Shown here: positions 9,101-16,741 of the stretch, in pieces | Position numbering within the stretch: position 1 is the first letter of the stretch | How the letters are laid out: every line of letters begins with the position of its first letter | From: JBBDNV01 sp040877415 | Lineage (GTDB): Bacteria > Planctomycetota > Planctomycetia > Pirellulales > PALSA-1355 | Direction: 5' to 3' | Length of the DNA: 64,000 nucleotides | Assembly: GCA_040877415.1 (NCBI GenBank) | Contig: JBBDNV010000102.1 | Location: 31,762-95,761, forward strand | Notes under the pieces: model-generated | What the model was told of the DNA's origin: nothing | Databases searched by the model: none | Seen by the model: only the letters and a program-made list of their open reading frames with translations | Translations under genes and position numbers: made by a program

Positions 9101-12100
9101 GCCGGGGGCAAGTCGGTGGGCACGATCATCGACGACGACGGCGCGCCCGTGCCGGCGGCGCCGACCAACCTGGCGGCAGTTGCCGGTTTTGGCTCGGTAG
9201 CTCTCACATGGCAGGCCTCCGCCGGAGCGACCAGTTACCGAGTCTATCGTGGGACCAGCAGCAACGGCGAAGGGACGACGCCCGTGGCAACAGGAGTTGT
9301 CGGGACCCAGTTCGTGGACCAGGGTTTGGTCAACGGCTCGACTTATTACTATTGGGTCACCCCGGTCGCCGGCCCGTTTGAGGGCTCGGCCTCCGCGGAA
9401 GTGGCGATCACGCCGACGTCGTACGACTTTTCCGCTGGTTTTTCCGGGAGAAGCCTGGACCCGACCGTGCAGAACGCCGAGGGCAGCGGGGCAGTTCTCA
9501 GCCTGAATGGGCTCAACGTCCATAACGTAAGGCTCTTCGGAGCCACATTGCAGTTAACCGACGGCGGCACCAATCAGACGGACAGCGTCTTTACGCGAAA
9601 CCGCGTGGACGTAACTCGCTTCACCACGCATTTCAATTTCCAGCAGCTTCCGAGCCACGGTTACGTCGATCCCCTGGCCGACGGCATGACCTTCACGATT
9701 CAGGGCGTCGGGCCGACGGCCACGGGCGGCCCGGGTGGCGGTTTGGGCTATGCGTCCATAGACAACAGCGTGGCCGTGAAGTTCGACTTGTTCGACAACT
9801 CGGGGGAAGGCGCGAACTCCACCGGCTTGTTCACGAGCGGCAACCCGCCCGAGGCCCTCAACTCGATCGATCTGACGGGAACCGGGATCGATCTGCACAG
9901 CGGGCACGAATTCGCCGTCAGCATGACGTACGACGGCACCACGCTCGAAGTGACGATCACCGACACCGTGACGCTGGCCGCCGCCACGCAGTCGTACACG
10001 GTCGACATACCGGCCATCGTCGGCGGCAACGCCGCTTATGTGGGCTTCACGGGCGGAACCGGCGGCCTGACGGCTGTTCAAAAGATCAATAGCTGGATCT
10101 TCACGCCGGCGCCGGCGGCCCCCACGAATCTGCAGGTGACCGCCGCGTCCGCGGTGCAGGTCAATCTGAGCTGGACCAATGTCGATCCCAATGCCAGCGG
10201 AGTGATCATCGAGCGCAAGACCGGCCCGGGAGGAACTTACCTGCAAATAGGCATGACCGCCTTCCCGACCGCCAACACGTTCACCGACCCGACGGTCGCG
10301 GCGGAGACGACGTATTTCTATCGCGTGCGGGCCGTTAACGGAGACAGCACGTCGGAGCACTCCAACGAAATCGACGTCACGACGCCTGCGCCTTTCATGC
10401 CGGCGATCAACTTCCCCAACGGTTTCGCCGGGGCGGAGGGCGAGTTCAGCTTTAACGGGCCGTCGGCCGCCATTGTCGGCACGANNNNNNNNNNNNNNNN
10501 NNNNNNNNNNNNNNNNNNNNNNNNNNNNNNNNNNNNNNNNNNNNNNNNNNNNNNNNNNNNNNNNNNNNNNNNNNNNNNNNNNNNAATAGGCATGACCGCC
10601 TTGCCGACCGCCAACACGTTCACCGACCCGACGGTTGCACCGGAGACGACGTATTATTATCGCGTGCGTGCCTTTGACGGAGGCGCTACGTCAGAGTACT
10701 CCAACGAAATCGAGGTCGCGACGCCCGCGCCCCCCGCACCGGCAATCAACTTCCCCAACGGTTTCGCCGGGGCAGCCGGCGAGTTCAGCTTCAACGGGCC
10801 GTCGGCCGCCATTGTCGGCACGAGCTTGCAATTGACCGACGGCGGAATGACCCAGGCGGCCAGCGTCTTCGCGCTCGCGCCGGTGAGCGTAGCCGCGTTC
10901 GCGACCCAGTTCGATTTCCTGCTTCTTTCCGGCACCGCTTTCACGGCCGACGGCATCACGTTCACGATTCAGAACGCCGGGCTGGCCGCCTTAGGCGCCC
11001 CGGGGGGCGGTTTGGGCTATGCCGGCATCGGCGCCAGCGTGGCCGTGAAGTTCGACTTGTACGACAACACGGGCGAAGGTCCCAATTCGACCGGCCTGCA
11101 GCGTAATGGCTCGCCGGTCAGCGTGGTCGGCCTGAACGGCACCGGCATCGATCTGCACAGCGGCCACGTGTTCTCCGTCAACCTGGTTTACGACGGCAGC
11201 ACGCTCGGAGTCACAATTTCCGACACCGTGACGTTGGCCGCCGCCACGCAGTCGTACACCATCGACATCCCGGCCGTCGTGGGCGGCGACACGGCCTACG
11301 TCGGATTCACCGGCGCGACCGGCGGACTGACCGCCATCCAAAGAGTGCTGAATTGGACCTACAGCGAAGACGTGGTCGTGCCGCCCGTGATGGCTCCGAC
11401 AAACTTGCAAGTTACCTCAGTCATGGGCACAGAAGTCGAACTGAGCTGGATCAACGTCGATCCCAACGCCGCCGCGGTGATCATCGAGCGCAAAACCGGC
11501 CCGGCCGGAACGTACGTGCAAATTGGCGCGACTGTTTCTGGGACCGCCAATACATTTATCGACGGGACCGTTGCGCCGCAGACGACTTACGACTATCGCG
11601 TGCTGGCCATTGGCGGCGGCAGCGCGTCGGAGTACTCCAACGAAATCAACGTCACGACGCCCGCGGCTTCGACGCCGGCGATCAACTTTCCCAACGGTTT
11701 CGCCGGGGCGGCCAGCGGGTTCCGCTTTAACGGGCCAGCGGCCTCGATCGTCAGCACCAGCTTGCAATTGACCGACGGTGGCATGGGCGAGGCCGCCAGC
11801 ATCTTCGCGTTGGCGCCGGTAAGCGTAGCCGCCTTCGCGACTCAATTCGATTTCCAGCTTCTGTCCGGCACCGCCGTCTCGGCAGACGGCATTACGTTCA
11901 CGATTCAGAACGCCGGGCTGGCGGCCTTGGGTACCGCCGGGGGCGGTTTGGGCTATGTCGGCATCGGCACCAGCGTAGCCGTGAAATTCGACTTGTACGA
12001 CAACACGGGCGAAGGTCCCAACTCGACCGGACTGTACCTCAATGGAGCCGGCGTGGTCGATTCGATGAGCCTGGCCGGCACCGGCATCGATCTGCACAGC

Positions 12101-12592
12101 GGCCACGTATTCAGCGTGAGCATGGCTTACGACGGCAGCACGCTGGATGTGACCATTATCGACACCGTGACGTTGGCCACGGCCATGCAGTCGTACATGG
12201 TTGACATCCCGGCCATTGTCGGCGGCGACACGGCCTACGTCGGATTCACCGGCGCGACCGGCGGATTGACCGCCATCCAAAGAGTGCTGAATTGGACCTA
12301 CGACGAATCAACCGCAGGACCGCCGGCATCATCGATCCCGATCTCGGTCGCATATTCGACGGCGATGGCGGTCGCAAAGCCGATTGCCGCGTCTGCATTC
12401 GCGCCGTTATTCATCCTTTCGGCGCCGGCGGACACGGTCGTCACGTCGAACGCGGCCACGTCGCTGGTTCCGACGGAATCGACGACCCGCGGCGAGAGCC
12501 ATGCCGGCGAGCCCGTCTTGCCCATCCTACAAGAGCCAAACTCACGCCGTCGAACGTCCAAGAAGCTGAATGATGAATCCACGGATCACTGA
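6158..12592 (+). CDS. Giant exported copper radical oxidase with Calx-beta, FN3 and L-type lectin repeats
   Basis: About 2,144 residues plus unsequenced gap. The frame could start at TTG 6113, ATG 6143 or ATG 6158; I take 6158. The basic N-terminus leads into RARIEELETRLAL, like the LExR-type motif at the start of many planctomycetal surface proteins. Residues ~110-540 match galactose/glyoxal oxidase: the thioether Cys (C166 in FCTGTAL), its Tyr partner (Y215 in GRWYPSS), YH copper ligands (Y410, H411 in IRWYHSS) and the C-terminal His ligand (H485 in GTATHAQDWD), then the closing GYYMLFVVKG strand. Four Calx-beta-like domains follow (~7.79-9.15 kb), then alternating FN3 and legume-type lectin domains (GGGLGY, AVKFDLYDN, GTGIDLHSGH). 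It likely oxidises primary alcohols or aldehydes of glycans, giving H2O2, at the cell surface next to the polymer made by the upstream genes. Substrate is unknown. Confidence 0.85.
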   Translation: MWQRKQAAQGRRKTRSVPKYHRARRARIEELETRLALHGPVDHQDESGHHDEPEHHDETEHPNEASEGVHLEGWLAHLLYDGDALEASAANPPNPGLIGGPGAPNAPLSETGQWDPLQNWPIEYINALMLPTGKVLGYDRTLNLRLWDPVTNTFTSPADPGYNIFCTGTALLADGTVLVTGGAVVDTFGLPFASIYDPFNDSWTQLSNFNAGRWYPSSTTLSNGDVLVLSGDTNGSITNPLPQVYEAATGTWRDLTTAEQYVSFYPRTFSAPNGAAFVAGPDPLSQYLDVNGTGQWIPVAYRIHPYRDVGSAVMYAPGKILYVGGGGPATDTAEAIDLNEPDPAWRLVADMEFARRNLNATLLPDGEVLVIGGNTGSSLYDGDAILAAEIWNPVTETFRTVASMDDIRWYHSSALLLPDGRVLSTGGDLHLTGQTYSPPYLFQGPRPTISSAPETVRHGDTFFVGTPDAAEITKVRWIRLGTATHAQDWDQYMQEATFSLAAGGLDVTSPPSPNTAPPGYYMLFVVKGEVPSVAKIIKVGPTLSGVSIEDSSVLEGPAASTRDMVFTVSLELASAETVTVAYATANGAALAGQDFVAQSGTVTFAPLQKTQTITVSITGDGAVEDTEAFAVNLSAPVGTVLFDAEAEGLIRDFGSLPLLQIEDTELVEGDSGTTDATFTVTLSEAPTTTPVTVAYTTVDGTALDGQSYVSRNGTLTFNPGVTVQNIVVGVIGDTMDEMNNTFLLRLSDPVGATLDISEAQCLIYNSDDPPTANFMGDVLVAEPATGSATLTLTVTLSAPSGREVVVHWATAANGNAVPGTNFVEQVGKLIFAPGSTTETFTVTILDDGVKTFERWLSVLMQSELINANYGNRYTRATILDTDGLPAISLSRASTVEGAAGTTGVVFTATLTADMPQDVTVAYATSAGTATADVDYTETFGTITFAPGTLTRPITVLAQGDAAAESNETFNLVLSNPVNATLAGGKSVGTIIDDDGAPVPAAPTNLAAVAGFGSVALTWQASAGATSYRVYRGTSSNGEGTTPVATGVVGTQFVDQGLVNGSTYYYWVTPVAGPFEGSASAEVAITPTSYDFSAGFSGRSLDPTVQNAEGSGAVLSLNGLNVHNVRLFGATLQLTDGGTNQTDSVFTRNRVDVTRFTTHFNFQQLPSHGYVDPLADGMTFTIQGVGPTATGGPGGGLGYASIDNSVAVKFDLFDNSGEGANSTGLFTSGNPPEALNSIDLTGTGIDLHSGHEFAVSMTYDGTTLEVTITDTVTLAAATQSYTVDIPAIVGGNAAYVGFTGGTGGLTAVQKINSWIFTPAPAAPTNLQVTAASAVQVNLSWTNVDPNASGVIIERKTGPGGTYLQIGMTAFPTANTFTDPTVAAETTYFYRVRAVNGDSTSEHSNEIDVTTPAPFMPAINFPNGFAGAEGEFSFNGPSAAIVGTXXXXXXXXXXXXXXXXXXXXXXXXXXXXXXXXXXIGMTALPTANTFTDPTVAPETTYYYRVRAFDGGATSEYSNEIEVATPAPPAPAINFPNGFAGAAGEFSFNGPSAAIVGTSLQLTDGGMTQAASVFALAPVSVAAFATQFDFLLLSGTAFTADGITFTIQNAGLAALGAPGGGLGYAGIGASVAVKFDLYDNTGEGPNSTGLQRNGSPVSVVGLNGTGIDLHSGHVFSVNLVYDGSTLGVTISDTVTLAAATQSYTIDIPAVVGGDTAYVGFTGATGGLTAIQRVLNWTYSEDVVVPPVMAPTNLQVTSVMGTEVELSWINVDPNAAAVIIERKTGPAGTYVQIGATVSGTANTFIDGTVAPQTTYDYRVLAIGGGSASEYSNEINVTTPAASTPAINFPNGFAGAASGFRFNGPAASIVSTSLQLTDGGMGEAASIFALAPVSVAAFATQFDFQLLSGTAVSADGITFTIQNAGLAALGTAGGGLGYVGIGTSVAVKFDLYDNTGEGPNSTGLYLNGAGVVDSMSLAGTGIDLHSGHVFSVSMAYDGSTLDVTIIDTVTLATAMQSYMVDIPAIVGGDTAYVGFTGATGGLTAIQRVLNWTYDESTAGPPASSIPISVAYSTAMAVAKPIAASAFAPLFILSAPADTVVTSNAATSLVPTESTTRGESHAGEPVLPILQEPNSRRRTSKKLNDESTDH
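10485..10584. other. Assembly gap (100 N) inside a repeated lectin/FN3 unit
   Basis: A run of exactly 100 N, a conventional placeholder length. The sequence before the gap stops early in a lectin domain (SAAIVGT) and the sequence after it resumes late in the next FN3 domain (IGMTALPTANTF). In the neighbouring intact repeat the same two points are about 700 bp apart, so roughly 0.7 kb or a multiple of the repeat is probably missing. The reading frame across the N run is not evidence of true length. Confidence 0.95.
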
Positions 12593-12798
12593 TGACGACC
12601 ACGGTCTGGTTTCCCTTTTCAGGGGCTCTCAGGCTGACAACGGGCCAATCACTGGCTGGCAAGTCCTTCGGCAACGTCGTTCAGAGCGGTTCCAAGATGG
12701 GCCCACAGTCGCACGAGAGAGTTTTTTTGACACCGGAAGTTTAAGCGTAAGCCCTTGCCATTCGGACGGTTCTGCGGCCGGCCGGACTGTGTCTTAGG

Positions 12799-12948
12799 CT
12801 GGGGCACGCTCAGATCAGCTTGACGCTCGACACCTATTCGCACGTGCTGCCGTCGATGGAGAAGGACGCCGCGGGCGGGCTCGATTTGATGCTCGTTGCG
12901 ACGCCGGCCGGCAAACATGGCGGCAACATGGCAGTAAAATCGGGGTGA
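12799..12948 (+). pseudogene. Tyrosine integrase, C-terminal remnant
   Basis: Reading from 12799 gives LGHAQISLTLDTYSHVLPS and about 30 further residues to a TGA at 12946-12948. This is the last part of a tyrosine recombinase, including the catalytic His of LGH and the nucleophile Tyr. It is similar but not identical to the end of the intact island integrase (LGHSQIGITLDTYSHVVPT at 50551-51705). No catalytic Arg or upstream domain precedes it. It stops 26 bp before the left island repeat, a normal position for an integrase next to its attachment site, so it is probably the relic of another element integrated at the same tRNA. Confidence 0.85.
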
Positions 12949-12974
12949 CGGCTTTTCTCGAATCGTCGTAAGTC

Positions 12975-13048
12975 AAGCGGAGGGCATGGGATTCGAACCC
13001 ACAACCCCTTGCGGGGCACCTGATTTCGAGTCCTACCTGGACATGTGT
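12975..13048 (-). repeat. Left attachment repeat with tRNA-Ser(CGA) 3' fragment
   Basis: On the minus strand the discriminator base lies at 12978, followed by acceptor strand, T arm with GGTTCGAATCC, a long variable arm (CCCC-GCAA-GGGG stem) and half an anticodon arm with anticodon CGA at 13028-13026. No matching 5' half (a GGAGGGCA acceptor strand) is found beyond it, so this is a fragment, not a functional tRNA. All 74 bases are identical to 56043-56116, and looser similarity continues to about 13166. Confidence 0.88.
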
Positions 13049-13146
13049 CCATTACGTCCAGGATCGCCCAAGGTGCGCACGTGTTTCACGTTAGGGCGAG
13101 CGCGATTTTCCACGACTGTCCGCCGAGTGCGCCAATGTCCGGCGTA

Positions 13147-13166
13147 TTGGCTACAGTTTGGCTACA
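13147..13166 (+). repeat. Paired TTGGCTACA repeats beside left attachment site
   Basis: Two copies of TTGGCTACA start 11 bp apart (13147 and 13158), 99 bp to the right of the 74-bp repeat. The same pair with the same phasing occurs on both sides of the right repeat (55937/55948 and 56215/56226). One-turn spacing suggests binding sites on one DNA face, perhaps integrase arm sites; this is inference. Confidence 0.55.
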
Positions 13167-13304
13167 TCGGGCGAAGCGGCACGTCGACCACGGTGCGATC
13201 GAGACCGTTAGAATGTGGCCTGCTGTTGTCATGCGCTTCGACCCTCGCGCCACGAGAACACCGGGATGTCCACGCGATCGCGCCGTTTGAGTCCGCCGTT
13301 GCCC

Positions 13305-14592
13305 GCCGGCTTGCGAGGTTTTGTCAAGTCGGCCGTGTTGACGATTTCATTGGCCCACTATACAACCGTCGCGGCCCGCGGCCAGGCAGCCGATCTTTGC
13401 GATGCGCGCCGCCGATGCACACGGACAGGCGAACGGCGCGACCAGGAACTTCCTTTGTTGCGAGAGGAGATACGCATCAAGGACGCCCGGATGCCGCAGA
13501 TTCCCGCGCTCCGCCGACCGCGCTACCGGCCCACCGAGCGGCTGGCGATTCTCGAGCTGAAGGCCACCCACGGCTGGTCGCTGATGCAGACGGCCAGCCG
13601 GTTCCTCGTCACCCCGGCGACGATCTCGGCCTGGCAGCGCCGCATCGACAAGGACGGGCCCGACGCGTTGCTGGCACTCCCGCGGCCCGTCAACAAGTTT
13701 CCGCAGTTCGTGGGCTAACTCACGCGGCGATTGAAAGTCCTGTGCCCCGCGCTGGGCAAGCGAAAGATGGCCGGCATGCTGGCCCGCGCCGGACTGCACC
13801 TGAGCGCGACGACCGTTTCGCGGATGCTGTGCGATGATCGGCGTCCTGCGCTGACGGCGCTCCGTGATGAGCCGCTAACCGCAACCCGTGCGGTCACGGC
13901 CCGGCGGCCCAATCACGTCTGGCACGTGGACCTCACGACGGTGCCGATCGGTGGCGGATTTCGGTGCGCGTGGTCGCCGCTGGCGCTGCCGCAGTGTTGG
14001 CCGTTTTGCTGGTGGGTGGTGGTCATCGTCGATCATTTCTCGCGACGCGTGATGGGCGTAGCCACGTTTGCCCGGCAGCCGACGTCCGCACAGGTGCGCG
14101 CGTTCTTGGGACGTACGATCGAACAGGCCAAGACCGTGCCCGAACATATTGTTTGCGACCGGGGCTGCCAGTTCGACTGCAATGGGTATCGTCGCTGGTG
14201 CCGCCGCCGCGGCATCCGGCCGCGCTACGGCGCGATCGGCCGGCACGGCAGCATCGCCGTCGTCGAGCGCTGCATCCGCACGCTGAAGGAAAGCCTGCGC
14301 CAATTGGCGAACGGCTTTTCGGCAAGAGCTTTCGCTCATCGCCGACTGCTATAACGAACACCGACCGCATGAAACGCTGAGCGGTCGCACGCCCAACGAA
14401 GTGTATCATCGCCGCTTCCCCGCCAACCGCCGCCCGCGGCACGAGCCGCGCCAGCGTTGGCCGCGCGGCTCGGCGTGTGCCAAGCCCTGGGCGCTGACCC
14501 GCGGCCGTCCCGGCGCGCGCCTGCGCCTTGAAGTTCTCTTTCACGCGGGTCGACGGCACTTGCCGATCGTCACGCTGAAGCGCGTGGCGTAG
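13305..14592 (+). pseudogene. IS481-like DDE transposase, disrupted
   Basis: The protein can be followed from a region near 13305 through LLREEIRIKDARM, an HTH segment (HGWSLMQTASRFLVTPATIS) and PVNKFPQFVG to an in-frame TAA at 13716-13718, probably a former Tyr codon because the frame continues at once with LTRRLKVLCPALGKRKM. The DDE core follows (VDLTTVPIGGGF, VVIVDHFSRRVMGV, a GCQF and RTLKESL region). Near 14330 the frame shifts: a third frame gives LIADCYNEHRPHETLSGRTPNEV and runs to a TAG at 14590-14592. At least one stop and one frameshift make it nonfunctional. Terminal inverted repeats were not identified. It sits just inside the left island end. Confidence 0.85.
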
Positions 14593-14860
14593 CCGCCGCT
14601 TCGAACCGCTCTGCGCTGGCGCTGCGCGCCGAGGGTCCGCTTCGCCGCGCAGGTCATTGACTTGCCACAGAAGCTTCCCGCGTCGACGTTCGCGGCGCGC
14701 TCCCCCGTTTTTCGAAATCGACCCACCTTGCCAGCCGTTTCGTCGAACACCAGTTAACATCTGCCCACCATCAAGATCGCTGGACCGCTACACTGGCGTC
14801 GTTTCGCTGCTTGTCAAGATGAAGCTCCTGCTTGGCTCACCTGTCATTGTTCGGCGCTCG

Positions 14861-15553
14861 TTAGTGCACAAGCCACACGCCGGGGTGCTTTTCGGTGGGA
14901 TCGGGCAATTCCTCCCAGAGTTTGCGGCCGCCTTCGACGACCGTGCGGTTGTGGCCGCGTCGCGCGCCTTCGGGAAGCTCTTCCAACCGCTTGATGCTGC
15001 CACCGCCCAGGACGACGTAGTCGGCCATCATGGCGTTCTTGATGGCTGGCACGACATCATGCACGATGGCCTGCCATTTCTTCGAGCCCAACTCCTCGAA
15101 ACCGCTGTCGCCCAAGAGATGCGAGAGGTGCTCTTTACCATAGAGCATGCGGCCAAGGTCGAGGGCCAACACGACATCGTCTGCGATGTACGCGGAGCCG
15201 ACCGCAGTGCCCAAGCATAGGAACAGCATGCGTCCGCCGTCGTAACTGCCCAACGCCTGCAGCGAAGCGTCGTTCATGATCCGTACTGAACTGCCGAAAG
15301 CAGAGGCGAAATTGAAGGCCACCCAGCCCGGACCGAGGTTTTGCGGGTCTTCGACCGGGCGCCCCTTGCTGACGCGACAGGGAAGGCCCAGGGCGATGGC
15401 TTCCCACTGCCAATCGTCTATCAAGTCCTTGGCTTCCTCGATCATTTTTTCGGGCGTCATGTCCTTGCCGGAGGCGCATTTTCGATGTTCCTCGTGGCTG
15501 GTGTGCCAGAACTTGACGCTTGTTCCTCCGACATCGATGACCAGGACGTCCAT
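14861..15553 (-). CDS. ROK-family sugar kinase, polyphosphate-glucokinase-like
   Basis: 230 residues. The N-terminus VLVIDVGGTSVKF is the phosphate-binding motif of ROK/actin-fold sugar kinases, with the Asp and Gly residues typical of PpgK-like enzymes; IMNDASLQALG contains the catalytic Asp region and LFLCLGTAVGSAYI the second phosphate motif. It would phosphorylate glucose or a related hexose with polyphosphate or ATP in the cytoplasm. The start lies 7 bp downstream of the HAD phosphatase stop, so the two form one operon. The zinc-binding cysteines of classical ROK repressors are absent. Phosphoryl donor and sugar are not determined. Confidence 0.8.
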   Translation of the reverse strand: MDVLVIDVGGTSVKFWHTSHEEHRKCASGKDMTPEKMIEEAKDLIDDWQWEAIALGLPCRVSKGRPVEDPQNLGPGWVAFNFASAFGSSVRIMNDASLQALGSYDGGRMLFLCLGTAVGSAYIADDVVLALDLGRMLYGKEHLSHLLGDSGFEELGSKKWQAIVHDVVPAIKNAMMADYVVLGGGSIKRLEELPEGARRGHNRTVVEGGRKLWEELPDPTEKHPGVWLVH

Positions 15554-15560
15554 CGTGACC

Positions 15561-16286
15561 TCAATTCAATGGTCGAGTTTGAGTGCGGAAGGGAATGGCA
15601 GAGCGAGGCGGAAAGTCGTCGAGTGAGCCCCCCAGCAGGGCTTCGATCAATTCCAAAACGCCCTCACCGTGGTCGCGCGCCGCGACGAACTGACATTGGG
15701 CCTTGACGGTTGGCAGCGCGTTGTCGACCGCGGCGGCCAATCCGCAGATCCTCAAAAACGGCAGGTCGTTTTCCGCGTCGCCGATGCCGACCACGTCCCC
15801 GGGCGCGATGCACAATCGCTTCAGCGCCGCGGTCAGGCCGGAGGCCTTGTTGATCGCTTTGGGAAGCACCATCACGGCGCGTTTGTTAAAGGCAATCTGA
15901 TAGTCGACGCCCAGCCGCAGGATGGCATCGGCAATAGCCACTTCGTGCTGCCGCCAGGTGGCGAAAATTACCTTGCCGACGGCAAATGGCGTGACGTCGA
16001 GCCGCTTCATCTCTGCCAAAAACTCAACGGACGAGGGTTCGCCCAAGACTTCCTCACGCTCCGCGGCCGGCCAAAACAGTTCGGCCCCGTTTTCCGCCAC
16101 GATCGCATCGAACAGCTCAACGTGGGGAAACACGGTGTCTAGCTCAGGCAACTGACGGCCCGTCACCAGCAGGGTCTTGAGGCCGGCGGCGCGGACTCGC
16201 TCTACGGCGTGCAGGATGGGCGCGGCAACATGGCCATCCTTAGCCAAAGTGCCGTCGTAATCAGTCGCCAACGCCAGATATCGCAT
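15561..16286 (-). CDS. HAD-IIB family sugar phosphatase
   Basis: 241 residues from ATG 16286; the frame extends 57 bases further upstream but homology begins at MRYLALATDYDGTLAKDG, which holds motif I (DYDGT, nucleophile first Asp). Motif II is in LKTLLVTGR, and motif IV is GIGDAENDLPFL with its paired acidic residues. The cap is of the IIB type seen in Cof, trehalose-6-phosphate and mannosyl-phosphoglycerate phosphatases. It precedes and nearly touches the ROK kinase gene, suggesting paired turnover of a sugar phosphate or compatible solute. The exact substrate cannot be read. Confidence 0.82.
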   Translation of the reverse strand: MRYLALATDYDGTLAKDGHVAAPILHAVERVRAAGLKTLLVTGRQLPELDTVFPHVELFDAIVAENGAELFWPAAEREEVLGEPSSVEFLAEMKRLDVTPFAVGKVIFATWRQHEVAIADAILRLGVDYQIAFNKRAVMVLPKAINKASGLTAALKRLCIAPGDVVGIGDAENDLPFLRICGLAAAVDNALPTVKAQCQFVAARDHGEGVLELIEALLGGSLDDFPPRSAIPFRTQTRPLN

Positions 16287-16741
16287 AAAGTGGGTCGTCG
16301 AACATCGTCTGCTTGAAACGCCAGCTCGATGGACGATTCGCAAACCATGTGCCGTCTATTCGTGGGTAGTGACAACGGCCGCGGCATGGCGACGACTCGC
16401 TTCAGCACAAAGGCCAGGTGCAAGCGGCACGGCATCGATCTCAATGCAGGCGCTTGACCCGGCGCCAACTGTCGATCCGAATGCGACCACCCTGGTCGTC
16501 GGTCGACCACACGCGTCGGACCTCGGTAGGCGCCCAACGGCAGCTAGCGGGAGCCAGCGCTCAATGACGGCCCGTCCGTCGTCGCAGGTCGCCCATTTCG
16601 GGCTAACCATGAAAATTGGATCGATTTTGAAATTGCTGTATATAATCGGTGCTGATTGAAATTGGCGTGGTGCGGCGGACCAACATTTTTTACGTCTCCA
16701 AGACGCAAAACCTCCAAACTCCCGCGCCAGTCGAGGTATTT
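16287..16741. promoter_or_regulatory. Divergent intergenic region with possible promoter
   Basis: This 455-bp stretch separates the leftward HAD/ROK operon from the rightward hybrid kinase. No gene is supported. A perfect -10 hexamer TATAAT lies at 16641-16646; the nearest -35-like TTGGAT at 16616-16621 leaves 19 bp of spacing, so the promoter is weakly supported. GAGG six bases before 16742 fixes the kinase start. Confidence 0.35.

Noticed and set aside
12978..13070. Full tRNA-Ser gene on minus strand
   Set aside because: T arm, variable arm and anticodon are present, but no 5' acceptor strand, D arm or pairing half of the anticodon stem is found upstream in either copy; only a 3' fragment is supported.
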